Positions 12,431 through 22,430 of a stretch of 64,000 bases of DNA are shown here, one piece after another. Under the pieces are notes generated by a model, which saw only the letters and a list, made by a program, of their open reading frames with translations, searched no databases and was not told where the DNA came from. Position 1 is the stretch's first letter. Each line of letters opens with the position of its first letter. A program made the translations under genes and the position numbers. The stretch comes from Ailanthus altissimus (taxonomy: Eukaryota > Streptophyta > Magnoliopsida > Sapindales > Simaroubaceae). The DNA lies in contig OX327705.1 in the NCBI GenBank assembly GCA_946807835.1, positions 13,360,501 through 13,424,500 on the forward strand. Reading direction: 5' to 3'.

Positions 12431-12555
12431 GTTCAACGGTTGATAATTTAATCTCCCTTTCTCAAATAGTTTAATTAAGAATAATATATTAATAAATTTT
12501 TAAACCCATATATAAATAAAAACTTAGAATAGTTTAGTTAATTAAAGTATTAATT

Positions 12556-13550
12556 TTTATTTAGTGATAAATAGATTTTACTCTAATAGTTTAGCTTAAT
12601 TGACAACTTCATTCCAACTAGATCTAAATATCCAATTTTGTCAAAATCTGTTAATTTTGATATAAATAATAGTTTTAATATATAATTACCACTTTACCTC
12701 ATTGTTTGCCCTTCCACTTTACACATGTGGCACAATTTTATCCATTTACTATCTTTAAATACGTGGCGCAATGTCATATATTCATTTAATTTAATATAAT
12801 TAAAAAATTTAATAAAGTAAACACATGTTATAATATGATAAGTTAATGATAACACGTGTTATCATGTAATTGATTTATATTTTTACTAAATATTTTTAAA
12901 AATAAATTAATATATATTTGTAATAAAATAACACATGTCCTAATATGATTAGTTACAAATGACATTTGTTATTACATAATTCTTTTATATATATTTTTTT
13001 AAATATTCTTAAAAATAATTTAAATTAAATAATAAATAATTAAAATATAATCTCCTAGTGTCATTAGAAAATGACCCTATCATTATGCAGATCATAATAA
13101 TATAAAATTTGATCATTTTTGCCATCGAAGCATCGCTGAAAAATGACGACTGCTAGCAAATTTCATTATTTATTTATTTATTTAATATATTTATAAAAAT
13201 ATATTAAATTAAAACCTGAAACCAATTGCACAATGATACGTGTCATTATAACTAATTATATTATGACACATGTTATTTTATTAAATTTTATTTTTAAAAA
13301 TTATAGTAAATTAAATGAATGAATGAGATTTCACCATTTGTTAAAGACAATGAGTGGGTAAGATTGAGCATCGTGTCTAAAGTTTAATTTACTTATATGG
13401 TTAAATTTACGTTTTTACTCCTCTACCATTAAAACTAATAGTATAACTTAATAGATTGTGGTAAATATGGGTGTTTCAGATCTAATTAGTGCAAAATTAT
13501 ATTTTGGGCTATTTCACTAAAGTTAAATTGTCCTTATCTCTTTTATTTAT
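12556..13550. repeat. Long inverted repeat (foldback), copy 1
   Basis: The left arm (about 12556-12990) is matched, imperfectly, by the reverse complement of about 13210-13550. Aligned landmarks: AGATCTAAATATCC against AGATCTGAAACACCC; ATTCATTTAATTTAATATAAT against ATTCATTTAATTTACTATAAT; AATAAAGTAAACACATGTTA against AATAAAATAACATGTGTCAT. The central ~220 bp is unpaired. It looks like a foldback or Mutator-like non-autonomous element with arms of several hundred bp; no transposase is present. Confidence 0.6.
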
Positions 13551-13899
13551 AAGGTCAAAGGTTTAAACCCCACTTTTAATATTTAATCGAATTAGAAAAA
13601 AAAATTTAGTTATAACAAGTATAATTGTAATTTCACTTGTTTTAACTAATTTTTAATTAAAATTAGCATATTCTATTACCTAATAGGAGTATAAATAAAT
13701 TTTTTTAAACTTTAGAAATCTATATGTTCATTTTCTCAAATCTTAGGGATTTAGATGTCCTTTTTCCATTAAATTATAATAGAGTATATTAATATAAAAA
13801 ATTGTTATAACACATTTTTTTGGGGTGAAAATATCATCAAGAGAAAATATAACAAAATAAGCCAAGCCCAAAATCAAATAAAGTAGAGCCGGAAGAAGT

Positions 13900-14110
13900 A
13901 TTGTAAGTAAAGCCTTCATTCATTCCACAAAGCAAAGCAACCTGGGCTGCGTAAAAGAACAGAACATGCTAGGCCCAAAATCAAATGAACCAGAGCCAAA
14001 AGAAGTATCGTAAGTAAGCCAAACCCCTATCTATTTCTGTTAAACAAGGCAACCTGGACTGCGTGATAGAAGTAGAATGAATGCTGTGAGCATGTGATGC
14101 TTTTATTGTA
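13900..14110. repeat. ~110-bp tandem repeat, copy 1
   Basis: Two units contain GCCCAAAATCAAATGAACCAG, AGTATCGTAAGTAAGCC and AAGCAACCTGG(G/A)CTGCGT. The same tandem unit is at 55865-56090 in copy 2, just upstream of the host gene. Confidence 0.65.
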
Positions 14111-14118
14111 ACCAAAGT

Positions 14119-14546
14119 TGATGAGTGTCTCTTTGGCATCAAAAACACCTATACCAGTGACTTCTTTGTGAATTCTGCACAAAGCCTTTGAGAGGCTTGT
14201 ACTCTCCTTGTCTTACACATATCAAAGTGAAAGGATCTTTGGATCTATCATATGAATACTGGAATTGAAATATAAAAGCTTTCGCTAGTTGGTCAAAGCT
14301 ACTCACCGACTCTAGCTCAAGTTCTGAAACCAAGCTCGGCTATTTTATAACACAAATATTGGGAAACAAGAGGCATATAGTTTCTTTGTCCACTTCTTGG
14401 ATCAATATAAAATCTTTGTAGAGCTTTAAGCGAGCTATTGAGTCAGCTTTTCCTTCATAGCTAATGATCTACGGTATTCTGAACTTTGGAGGTAACTATG
14501 TACTCTTGATTCCTTCCGTAAAAGGAGACCTAGCCTCTATTACTAG
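14119..14546 (-). pseudogene. Tat-type gypsy gag fragment (C-terminal part), minus strand
   Basis: On the minus strand 14333-14139 encodes a Retrotrans_gag-like piece: FDQLAKAFIFQFQYS followed by FTLICVRQGEYKPLKGFVQ, the usual 'RQGE..L..FV' gag signature of Tat/Athila-type elements. Its N-terminal half lies at 47893-48540, on the other side of the Tekay insertion. The reading frame is decayed and the downstream pol is absent, because duplicated block copy 1 abuts at 14118. Confidence 0.65.
14542..14546. repeat. Target site duplication ACTAG (left), Tekay element
   Basis: ACTAG directly precedes the TGTAGTAACG LTR start. The same five bases follow the 3' LTR at 47893-47897. Confidence 0.9.
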
Positions 14547-15471
14547 TGTAGTAACGACTTATCCACAACCGATAAGAATAAATATTTATATATATATATA
14601 AATATACATATTTTATTTTTATGTAGGGGATACTTAATTTATATATTCTTATTAGTAGTGTTTGTATAGATTAAGGACCTATTATTAGTATTAGGTTTAT
14701 TTGCAAGACTTTAGATTTATTTTGGGGTCCAAATTATAATACTTCAAAAGTTTTGGAGGCTAATTTGTAAATACTAAAAATTAGCCTCTTAGTATAAAAA
14801 TACACATTTGTAACCCTAATTCACTAATTTTGGTCGAGCCACCTCTTTTAGAGTGAGAAAAGAGAGAAAGAGAGGGGAGAGAAAAAGAAGAAAAAGAAGA
14901 AGAAATTTGGAATTTAAGCTTTAAGAGGTATATTATAACATTTTCTTAGTCTCTTGATGTTAATTAAGTTAATTCCTTTAAGTTTTGATTTCTGAAAAAA
15001 TGAAAAATTGGGGATTTGATGTGGATTTTATAAGATATATTGAGAATTAATGATGCTTATATAGATAACTTGATAAATCATGATGAATTGTAAAATTTCT
15101 ACTTGATAGTCTCTTGATCTGAGAATTTTATAAATTGTTATGCTTTGATTCTGGTTTTTATTGCCCTATGGGTTTCTTAAGTTGCTAGGTTTATGAGTGT
15201 TTCATTTGTGGACACATTGTTTAAGATATTTGATTTGTTCCTATTAAATAAATACTTATATATTATTTTATTAGGTGTGGTTTGTTTGGTTTATGTTTCA
15301 CCAAGTATGGTCATTGGTGGAACTTTGTGGTGAACTTACTAGCAACTTGCTAAGGATTCTTATGTTGAATTTAAGCTTGAAAATTTATGCAATATTAATT
15401 ATGAGTGCACATTATTTAATGAGTGTAAGTTATATCGTGCATTGGATTTTTTTTAGGTCTAAGGCGTGACA
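14547..15471 (+). repeat. Tekay 5' LTR, internally deleted
   Basis: It runs from TGTAGTAACGACTTATCC to GGCGTGACA. Both ends align with the 3' LTR (44279-47892), but this copy is 925 bp against 3,614 bp. About 2.7 kb corresponding to 44871-47580 is missing at about 15160. Confidence 0.9.
14793..14800 (+). promoter_or_regulatory. TATA box of the Tekay 5' LTR
   Basis: TATAAAAA is preserved at the same place in the 3' LTR (44522-44529), about 250 bp from the LTR start, followed by TAACCCTAATTCACT in both. It is likely the element promoter; the transcription start is not determined. Confidence 0.55.
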
Positions 15472-15479
15472 GCTTTTAA

Positions 15480-15491
15480 TGGTATTAGAGT
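15480..15491 (+). other. Tekay primer binding site, decayed
   Basis: TGGTATTAGAGT matches the tRNA-Met primer site TGGTATCAGAGC at 10 of 12 positions, nine bases after the LTR end. Confidence 0.75.
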
Positions 15492-15527
15492 TTGATATCT
15501 TACTTTTTTGTTTATGACTTTGAAAAG

Positions 15528-16444
15528 ATGGGGCATAATCCAAGAATTACTAGGAGTACTGATATTGTGAATAAGAGTACTTTAGGAGAAAACCCTGCTA
15601 CCATCTAGAATTTTGTTCAAGTAGTGACTAATGTACTCTAACAACAATGACCTCAAGAAGTCCATAATGACAATTTCCATGTTATTGAGCAATTTAGAAA
15701 ACTACGACCACCATCATTTGAAGGCTTAAAAGACCCGCTGGATGCTGAGAAGTGGATCTGTGAGTTGAAAAAGATATTCTGTCTCATTGATTGTTCAGAT
15801 TCACAGAAAGTGACTTGTGCCACTTACATGCTTAAAGAGAGAGCCAATCATTGATAGGAGATGACTATGCGAATGCTGAATATTGATAAGAACCAAATGA
15901 CATGGGATAGATTCCAGGAAGTATTTAATGAAAAATACTTTTCCCAGTCATTAAAAGAGGAGAAGGAAGCATAATTTATCCATCTTACTCAAGGTACAAT
16001 GTCATGACAGAATATGAGAGGAAGTTTGAGGAATTATCCAGGTTTGCTCCCCACTTAGTAAATACGAAAGCACATAAGGCCAAGCGATTTCAGATGGGTC
16101 TTAAGCTATAAGTGAGAAGGTTACTCTCTATACTTGAGCTGCAGACATACAGTGCAGTGCTACAGAAGGCTCAAATATTAGCAAAGAATGAAAAATTAAT
16201 AGTTCTATCTGAATATAAGCATGTAGACTAGCATTAATAAGAAAAGAGACCCTGGGTTAAAAATAATCAGAAAATGTTTGACAGGTGAAAAGGAAAGAAG
16301 AGGCGGAAGAATGATGACACTAAAAAGAAGAATCCCCTATTATGTGATACATGTGGGAAACGACATGTAGAGGTGTGTTTTAAGAAGAGTGGAGCTTGTT
16401 TTAAGTGTGAAAAAACTGATCATTTTATTTAGAATTGTCCAGAG
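15528..16444 (+). pseudogene. Tekay gag remnant
   Basis: It starts at the ATG of MGHNPRITRSTD. A Retrotrans_gag domain is visible (RPPSFEGLKDPLDAEKWI at about 15711-15765; WDRFQEVFNEKYFSQS at about 15905-15955), then a zinc-knuckle zone at about 16339-16440 with CDTCGKRHVEVC and CFKCEKTDHF. Stops interrupt it near 15606, 15640, 15855 and 15972, with a frame change after 15975. Gag would form the particle that packages element RNA. Confidence 0.75.
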
Positions 16445-16985
16445 ATGAAGAGTGATCAAAGAGGATTTAGAAAGGATCAGAAAGCTCAAGCAAGAGTCTA
16501 TGCTCTTATCAAGAAAGAAGCAGATGATTTACCTTCTGTAGTGATAGGTACAATTTCCATATCCGGCCAGCATCGTTTAGCTCTTTTTGATTCGGGTTCT
16601 ACCAATCATTTGTGTCATATGCATTTGTTAGTAATATGGGTGTTGTGCCAGAACCTTTAGGTGTAGATTTATATGTTGCAACTTTTTCAGTAGATTTGAT
16701 GTGTGCTACAAATATAGTGAAATCAAGTAAGATTGAAATAGGAGATAAGGTATTATAAGTAGATTGGATAATCTTGAATATGTATGATTTTGATGTTATA
16801 TTCGACATGGATTGGTTGTCTATGTACCATGCTAATGTTAAGTGCTTTAAAAATGAAGTTGTTTTCCAACTACCTGGTAAGCCTAAGTTTAGTTTTGTTA
16901 GCTCTAAGTTATGCTCTTTGCTAAAAGTAATATCTGTTTTACAAATTTGGAAAAGTTTTAAGAAGGCTGTCAGTGTTTCTTAGCA
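16445..16985 (+). pseudogene. Tekay protease remnant
   Basis: The aspartic protease cuts the polyprotein. The active-site motif LFDSGSTNHL is at about 16582-16611, in the ORF from 16445. The following domain (YDFDVIFDMDWLSMYHANVK at about 16783-16842) is the usual chromovirus stretch after the protease, with the normal G of 'I.GMDWL' changed to D. A frameshift between 16640 and 16774 separates the two parts. Confidence 0.75.
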
Positions 16986-16991
16986 ACTGTA

Positions 16992-17800
16992 GTGGATACA
17001 AAGAAAGAAGAAGTGAAAATACAAGATGTTCTAGTGGTGAATAAGTTTATAGATGTCTTCCCTAAAGATTTACCTAGAGTTCCACTAGATCGAGAGATTG
17101 AATTCACTATAGAACTTCTGTCAGAAATTATTCCCATATCTAAAACACCTTATTGCATGGCACCAGTAGAGCTTAAAGTGTTGAAGGAACAACTACATGA
17201 ATTACTTGAGAAGGGTTTTATTCGCTCGAGTGTTTCACCTTGGGGTGCTCTAGTTCTTTTTGTTAAGAAGAAGGATGGTTAATGAGATTATGCATTGACT
17301 ATCGAGAGTTGAACCGTGTGATTATGAAGAATAAATATTCACTTCTAAGAATTGATGATTTAGTCGATCAATTGTAAGGAGCTTGCATATTCTCAAAAAT
17401 TGATCTTTGTTCTTACTATCATCAATTGAAGATCAAGAAAGAAGAGATTCTAAAGACTGTATTTCGTACCAGATATGGCATTATTGTGATTCCATTTGGG
17501 TTGACAAATGCACCTGCTGCCTTTATGGATCTAATGAATAGAGTATTCAAGGATTATTTAGGTAGGTTTATTATTGTGTTCATTGATGACATCTTAGTGT
17601 ATTCTAAGAGTAAAGGAGAGCATGAAGAACACTTAAGAAAAGTCCTACGAGTGTTAAGGGAGAAGCAACTTTATGCAAAATTCAAGAAATGTGAATTTTG
17701 GCTAAATCGAATGGTATTTTTGGTACATGTTGTTTCCTCAAAGGGAATTTCAATAGATCCAAACAAAATTGAAGCAGTGATGAATTAATCCAGACCAACT
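16992..17800 (+). pseudogene. Tekay reverse transcriptase remnant
   Basis: RT motifs in order: FPKDLPRVPLDREIEFTIEL, then KEQLHELLEKGFIRSSVSPW (17176-17240), [11 protein letters not shown] (about 17288), [15 protein letters not shown] (about 17392), [19 protein letters not shown] and the catalytic FIDD (about 17580-17591) in [14 protein letters not shown]. Breaks: stop at 17280-17282, a TAA at about 17376 and a stop at 17786. The catalytic aspartates are still encoded, but no full-length product is possible. Confidence 0.85.
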
Positions 17801-17879
17801 AATCTGGGGAAGTTCGGAGTTTTCTTAGGCTGGCAGGATATTATAGACGGTTTGTTAAAGGATTTTCTAAGATAACTTC

Positions 17880-18365
17880 ACCTTTAACTCAGTTGACAAG
17901 AAAAAATGTCAAGTTTCAGTGGTCAAACGAAATACGAGAAAAGTTTTCAAGAACTTAAGCATCGGTTAATATTTGCTCCTATGCTAACCATTCCTTCTAC
18001 TTCTGCTGGATTTGTGATTTATAGTAATGCTTCCAAGAAAGGGCTTGGGTGTGTATTAATGCAGGATGGAAAGATAGTGGCATATGCCTCGTGATAACTA
18101 AAGAGTTATGAGCATAATTACCCTACTCATGATTTGGAGTTGGCTGTAGTAGTTTTTGCTTTTAAAATTTGGAGGCATTATCTTTATGAAGAAAGGTGTG
18201 AAATTTACACTGACTACAAAAGCTTTAAATACTTCTTTACTCAAAAGAAGTTAAATATGAGGCAACGTCGATGGTTGGAACTAGTTAAGGATTATGACTA
18301 TGTGATTAACTACCATCCAGGGAAAGCTAATGTTGTAGTAGATGCTTTGAGTAGGAAATCTTCAG
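17880..18365 (+). pseudogene. Tekay RNase H remnant
   Basis: RNase H degrades template RNA during reverse transcription. Seen: IYSNASKKGLGCVLMQ (about 18019-18066), where the first catalytic Asp of the usual 'DAS' is Asn, then a TGA at 18092, then [36 protein letters not shown] and [16 protein letters not shown]. The Asp-to-Asn change is an additional inactivating lesion. Confidence 0.85.
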
Positions 18366-18870
18366 GACATATGGCAACACTTTTGACTACTCAAAAGAAA
18401 ATTTTATTAGATTTAGAAAAGCTTGACATTGAAGTGGTAAGATCCAATGATAGGGCTTATGTTGCAAGTATGTCCATTCAGCCTACCCTAATTAAGAGAA
18501 TTAAGGAAGCACAAGGTAGTAATGTGCATTTGAAGAAAATTATGGAAGAAATTCCATTGGGTAAAAGGCCTAGCTTTGCTATTTTTTATGATGGAGCTCT
18601 ACATTTTGAAGGTAGACTTTGTGTGCCTAATAATGATGAGTTGAAAAATGAGATCTTGACTGAAGCTCATAGTTCACCATATATTGTCCATCCGGAAAGT
18701 TTCAAGATGTATCGAGACCTATGAGCTGTTTATTGGTGGGTTAATATGAAAAGAGAGATTGCAAATTTTATAGAGCAATGTTTGACATGTTAGTAAGTTA
18801 AGGCAGAACATCAGAGACCATCTAGGTTATTGAAATCTTTATTGGTACCAAAATAGAAATGGGATTATAT
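18366..18870 (+). pseudogene. Tekay integrase, N-terminal half (split by insertion)
   Basis: It continues in frame from RNase H through the linker to the integrase zinc-binding region: [24 protein letters not shown] at 18722, then YWWVNMKREIANFIEQCLTC with an in-frame TAG after it. It is cut at 18870 by the inverted family A LTR; the catalytic core resumes at 43261, in phase if the insertion and one target duplication are removed. Confidence 0.85.
18866..18870. repeat. Target site duplication TATAT (left), family A solo LTR
   Basis: It precedes TGTTGG at 18871. The partner at 43256-43260 is CATAT, one mismatch. Confidence 0.75.
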
Positions 18871-19459
18871 TGTTGGTAGAGGATCTAAGGCACGTGGGTG
18901 TATACATGTGCAATTGTGTCTATTGCCTAACTACATATCGAATACATATTTAAGTCTGACGAAAGCGTGAAACTTGCAATAAACACAATAAATAAAATAT
19001 ATTAATTGCATTAATATATTTATATGATAGAGAACTCATTTCAACGTGTAATGTTATGCACGTATTATTTTCAAAGTCCGCATGGAAACCAACTCGCGGA
19101 CAGTTTTAGTCACCAACACAGTAGGCTTGGTAAGCTAGAACAGCAGCCCTATATGCAGCACCAGGTTTAACTCTTAAACCCCAAAATAGTCAGTGTGTGT
19201 TTTTATCCTTTTCTCCAAAAGGATAAGAAATGGAGAATTTGAAGCAATCTACCATTGCTTCAATTGGAAGCATAGAGAAAAATGAAACAATTTTATTTTT
19301 CTCTATTTTTTTCTTCTTCTTCTTCTTTTCCTCTCAGTTTTCTTCTTCTTCTTTTCTTTCTTTCTTTCTCTTTTCTTTTCTTTCTCTCTTTCTCTGTTTC
19401 TTTCTTCTCGGCTAAATGGCCAAAACACTTGCACACAAAATCAATTTCATTTCTTTCTC

Positions 19460-19640
19460 TCTTCTCATTATATATATATAATAAAATAATATATTATATA
19501 ATATAAAATAATAATATAATATTACAACTAATGGGTGCCAACTATTTGGCACCCAATATATTATATAATTATATATATAATATCTTATAATATAATATAA
19601 TAATATATAATATATTATATAATTTAATAAGAGAAATATT
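19460..19640. repeat. AT-rich hairpin block in the solo LTR
   Basis: Perfect 10-bp arms TGGGTGCCAA (19532-19541) and TTGGCACCCA (19546-19555) with a four-base loop sit within long runs of TA/AAT on both sides that can pair further. The block has no equivalent in the plus-strand family A LTR near 6360. Confidence 0.6.
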
Positions 19641-19765
19641 TTAATTATTTAATAATTAAATAATCAAAATGAGAAATGACTATTTTGCCCCTCACAAATA
19701 GTTTCCAAGTCTACCCCATAGTAGGTCCCACTAAACCCTCACTTAGGTAAACTCAACTGAGGGTC

Positions 19766-19770
19766 CACAA
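19766..19770. repeat. Target site duplication CACAA (left), family B array
   Basis: CACAA directly precedes the first family B LTR. The identical pentamer follows the last LTR at 41938-41942. Confidence 0.92.
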
Positions 19771-20295
19771 TGTTGGGATTTGTGCTTACGTGCCATCCCT
19801 TTTGTGTATAAATATTTGCTTTATGTTTATACAATTATGATTTCAATAAATCACTAATTATTTTATATACAAATATGGTAAGATGCTTGTAATGTTTTAG
19901 ACATTGTATGATCTGAAAGAGTTCAGATCTGATCTAAAGGAGTTTAGATCAGAACTAAGAGTTAGTAATGTTAAAATATATAAATGCTAAAAGATAGCAC
20001 TGATAAGAGTTATCAGGTTATAAAAGTTAGCAAAATCTAAAGAGTTAGAGCCTTGTCTGAAATGGGACAAAGACCTAAGAATATATTAGTAATGACGTAG
20101 TTGCAATCAGTTGCAAATGGTGTTAATAAATGTTGTTATGCAAATATGTTCTTAAACTTAATGTTCCTGATCTATCTTCACTAATGTGGGTCCGTTAGTG
20201 AAGACCTTAATAAATATAGATCAGTGTATGTCTATATCTGAATAGTCCAGATGGTTAGTCTTAGCAGACCATGAGTTTAATGGAAACTCGTATAG
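19771..20295 (+). repeat. Family B outer 5' LTR, truncated to first 525 bp
   Basis: It begins TGTTGGGATTTGTGC, whereas the other three LTRs begin TGTCCGGATTTGTGC. By eye about 14 substitutions separate it from 24032-24556 over 525 bp. It stops after AACTCGTATAG and is joined through a filler to gag. Confidence 0.9.
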
Positions 20296-20309
20296 TGTAT
20301 GTCTATATC
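20296..20309 (+). other. Templated filler at a ~3.5-kb deletion junction
   Basis: Between LTR (up to 20295) and gag (from 20308-20310, equivalent to 28092) lie bases found at neither parent position. AGTGTATGTCTATATC at 20294-20309 is identical to 20223-20238, 71 bp upstream, with AG and TC overlaps at the ends. Compared with unit 2, about 3,535 bp (24557-28091 equivalent) is lost, including the rest of the LTR, primer site, leader and gag start. Confidence 0.85.
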
Positions 20310-21095
20310 GGGTCTATGTCTATGGAGCTCCAAAGGGAGCATGTCCACATGGACAGTGCTGGGAGTATCATGCTCCACCTACAAGAGTTATTTGGTGACC
20401 GACCTCAATTTGAAATGTATAGGGTTGCCAAATCGCTTTTTCAAGCTAGATTACTCGAGGGCAGTCCAGTAAGTCCTCATGTCCTCAAAATGATTTCATA
20501 CATTGAGAGGCTGAAGACCATTGATCTTATACTGAGCAATGGATTGGGGAATAGTTTGATTCTCCAATCACTTCCAGGGTCATTTGTACCGTTCATAATG
20601 AATTACAATATGCAAGGATTGACTCCTACTTATGTTGAACTGCATAACATGCTAATAACTGCTCAGGAGGACATGAACAAAGGGGGCACGGTCCTCTATG
20701 TTCAGGGTGCTTCATCATCTACCCTTTGGACTTCTAAGAAGTCCAAAGGAAAGAATAAACGGAAAGTAATGCATGCACCTAGAATGGGTCCTCGAAAGCA
20801 ATACATATCCAAGCACCCACGAAAGAACAAAGCAAGTGGAAAATGTTTCCATTGCAGTGAGGATGGGCATTGGAAGCGAAACTGCCCAAAGTACCTTGCC
20901 ATGATTAAGAAGACACCATCAGGTATACACTTGCCTTTTATTGATATTTCCTTAGCATTTGATGCTAGCTTTGGTTGGGTATTAGATACCGCTTGTCCTT
21001 TTTACATCTGCAATGTGTTGCAGGGTCTGAAGGAAGTTAGAAAGTTACAACCAGGAGAAGTACAGCTTCGTGTTAGAAATGGAAATTTCCTATAG
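20310..21095 (+). pseudogene. Unit 1 gag and protease start, fused to LTR-derived codons
   Basis: An uninterrupted 274-codon frame runs from an ATG in LTR sequence (20271) through the junction into gag. Gag proper starts at GSMSMELQREHVHMDS; UBN2-type gag follows (LQELFGDRPQFEMYRVAKSL), then a CX2CX4HX4C knuckle CFHCSEDGHWKRNC (20844-20885) and the start of protease with active-site LDTAC (Asp codon at 20995). It lacks the N-terminal ~77 gag codons and the TAA that breaks units 2 and 3. It ends at a shared TAG (21093-21095). Gag-pol is a single frame in this family. Confidence 0.85.
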
Positions 21096-22430
21096 GTCGA
21101 GGCTATTGGATGTTTCAATTTGATGCTTCCATGTAATAAAATTATTGTATTGAATAATTGTTATTATGTGCCAAACATTATCCGGCAAATTATTTCAATT
21201 CCTGTATTGGACAATGAAGGATATTATATGCGTGTTAGGAATCGTTCCTTATGCTTGTATGATTTGGATAATGTTTTGTTAGCTGAATGTCAGTTGATAA
21301 ATGGGCATTACATATTAGATACAATAGGAAATGTCATGAATGTACAAGTAAATGCTAAAAATAGTGCGGGAACTTTAAATGATACAGAATTGTGGCATAT
21401 GAGATTAGGTCATATAGGGGTAAGACGCCTATCCTGTCTGGTTAAGGATGGTCGGATACCTGATCTGACCATAGAATCATAACCAGTTTGTGAATCTTGT
21501 ATTCAAGGGAAAATGACCAAGGCTCTATTTATTGGTGTTGGACATCGTGCCACTGATTTATTGGAACTAATACATAGTGATGTATGTGGTCCAATGAATC
21601 ACACTGCGATGGGTGGTTTTCGATACTTTGTTATCTTTATCGATGATCTGTCACGATATGGATATGTGTTTCTTATCAAACATAAGTCAGAAACTTTTGA
21701 AAAGTTTAAAGAGTTTCGAAATGAAGTAGAGAAACAAACCGGAATGTATATCAAATGCCTTAGATCAGATCGAGGGGGTGAATACATGAGCAGTGAATTT
21801 TCAGATTATTTAAAGGAGAATGGGATTCTTGCTCAGTATAGTCCTCCAGGTACTTCACAACACAATGGTGTTTCGGATAGGAGGAATCGGACTTTATTGG
21901 ATATGGTTTGATCGATGATGAGCTTCAGTGATCTCCCTGAATATCTATGAGGGTATGCACTAGAAACTGCTGCTCATATATTGAATAGAGTTCCATCAAA
22001 AGCCATTCCATCCACTCCACATGAGATATGGATTGGAAGGAAACCAAGTCTTAAATATGTTAAGATTTGGGGTTATCCTGCTTACGTAAAAGTTATGCAA
22101 CAGGATAAACTTGCACCTAAAGGTTACAAGTATGGGTTCATTGGATATCCCAAGAATTCAATGGGATACCAATTCTATGATCCAGAAGAACGAAACGTGT
22201 TTGTATCTCGTTATGCCACTTTTCTAGAGAAAGAGTTTCTCCTGAATCGTGGAGATTGTAGAAAGATTGAGTTAGATGAACTTAATCAGAATGAAAATGA
22301 ACCAACAATGGAACTTCAGGCTCAATCAAGCAGAATACCTTTGACACACCCTCCACGTAAGTTAGAAAGGATATCAAGGCCACCTGAAAGGTATGGTTCC
22401 ATATCTAAAGGTGCTCTTGATGTTTTCTTG
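21096..22430 (+). pseudogene. Unit 1 integrase
   Basis: The protease end (21120 on) leads into the pre-integrase motif TELWHMRLGHIGVRRL (about 21389-21436), zinc-binding CESC (about 21491), and the core: IHSDVCGPM (first Asp), LRSDRGGEYMS (second Asp), and NGVSDRRNRTLLDMV, where Asp (GAT, 21876-21878) stands for the usual catalytic Glu. The C-terminal part with WGYPAYVKV and GFIGYPKNSMGYQFYDPE follows. Stops at 21480, 21909 and about 21948 are shared with units 2 and 3. Confidence 0.88.

Larger units (their letters stand above)
11607..14118 (+). repeat. ~2.5-kb duplicated block, copy 1
   Basis: This block aligns in the same orientation with 49338-51311 plus 55616-56122. Shared landmarks in order: TGTTAATATAAATCAATATAACC at the left end, a GTCAA-rich array, a long inverted repeat, and a ~110-bp tandem repeat ending in ATTGTAACCAAAG. 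The copies are well diverged by eye. Without the Tekay nest they would lie about 1.9 kb apart. It may be a segmental duplication or two insertions of one non-autonomous element. Confidence 0.75.
18871..19770 (-). repeat. Family A solo LTR, 3' portion (minus strand)
   Basis: This is the reverse complement of the 3' ~0.9 kb of the LTR at 3338-6926. Starting at TGTTGGTAGAGGATCTAAGG, it contains the pyrimidine-rich stretch 19301-19420 and an AT-rich hairpin zone (19460-19640). With 41943-43255 it forms a 2,213-bp LTR with TG...CA ends and no internal region, hence a solo LTR. It was split at 19770/41943 by the family B array. Confidence 0.9.

Noticed and set aside
14573..14615. TA-rich stretch as a centromeric or telomeric repeat
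   Set aside because: Short (TA)n and AT-rich runs inside an LTR only; no satellite monomer or TTTAGGG array.
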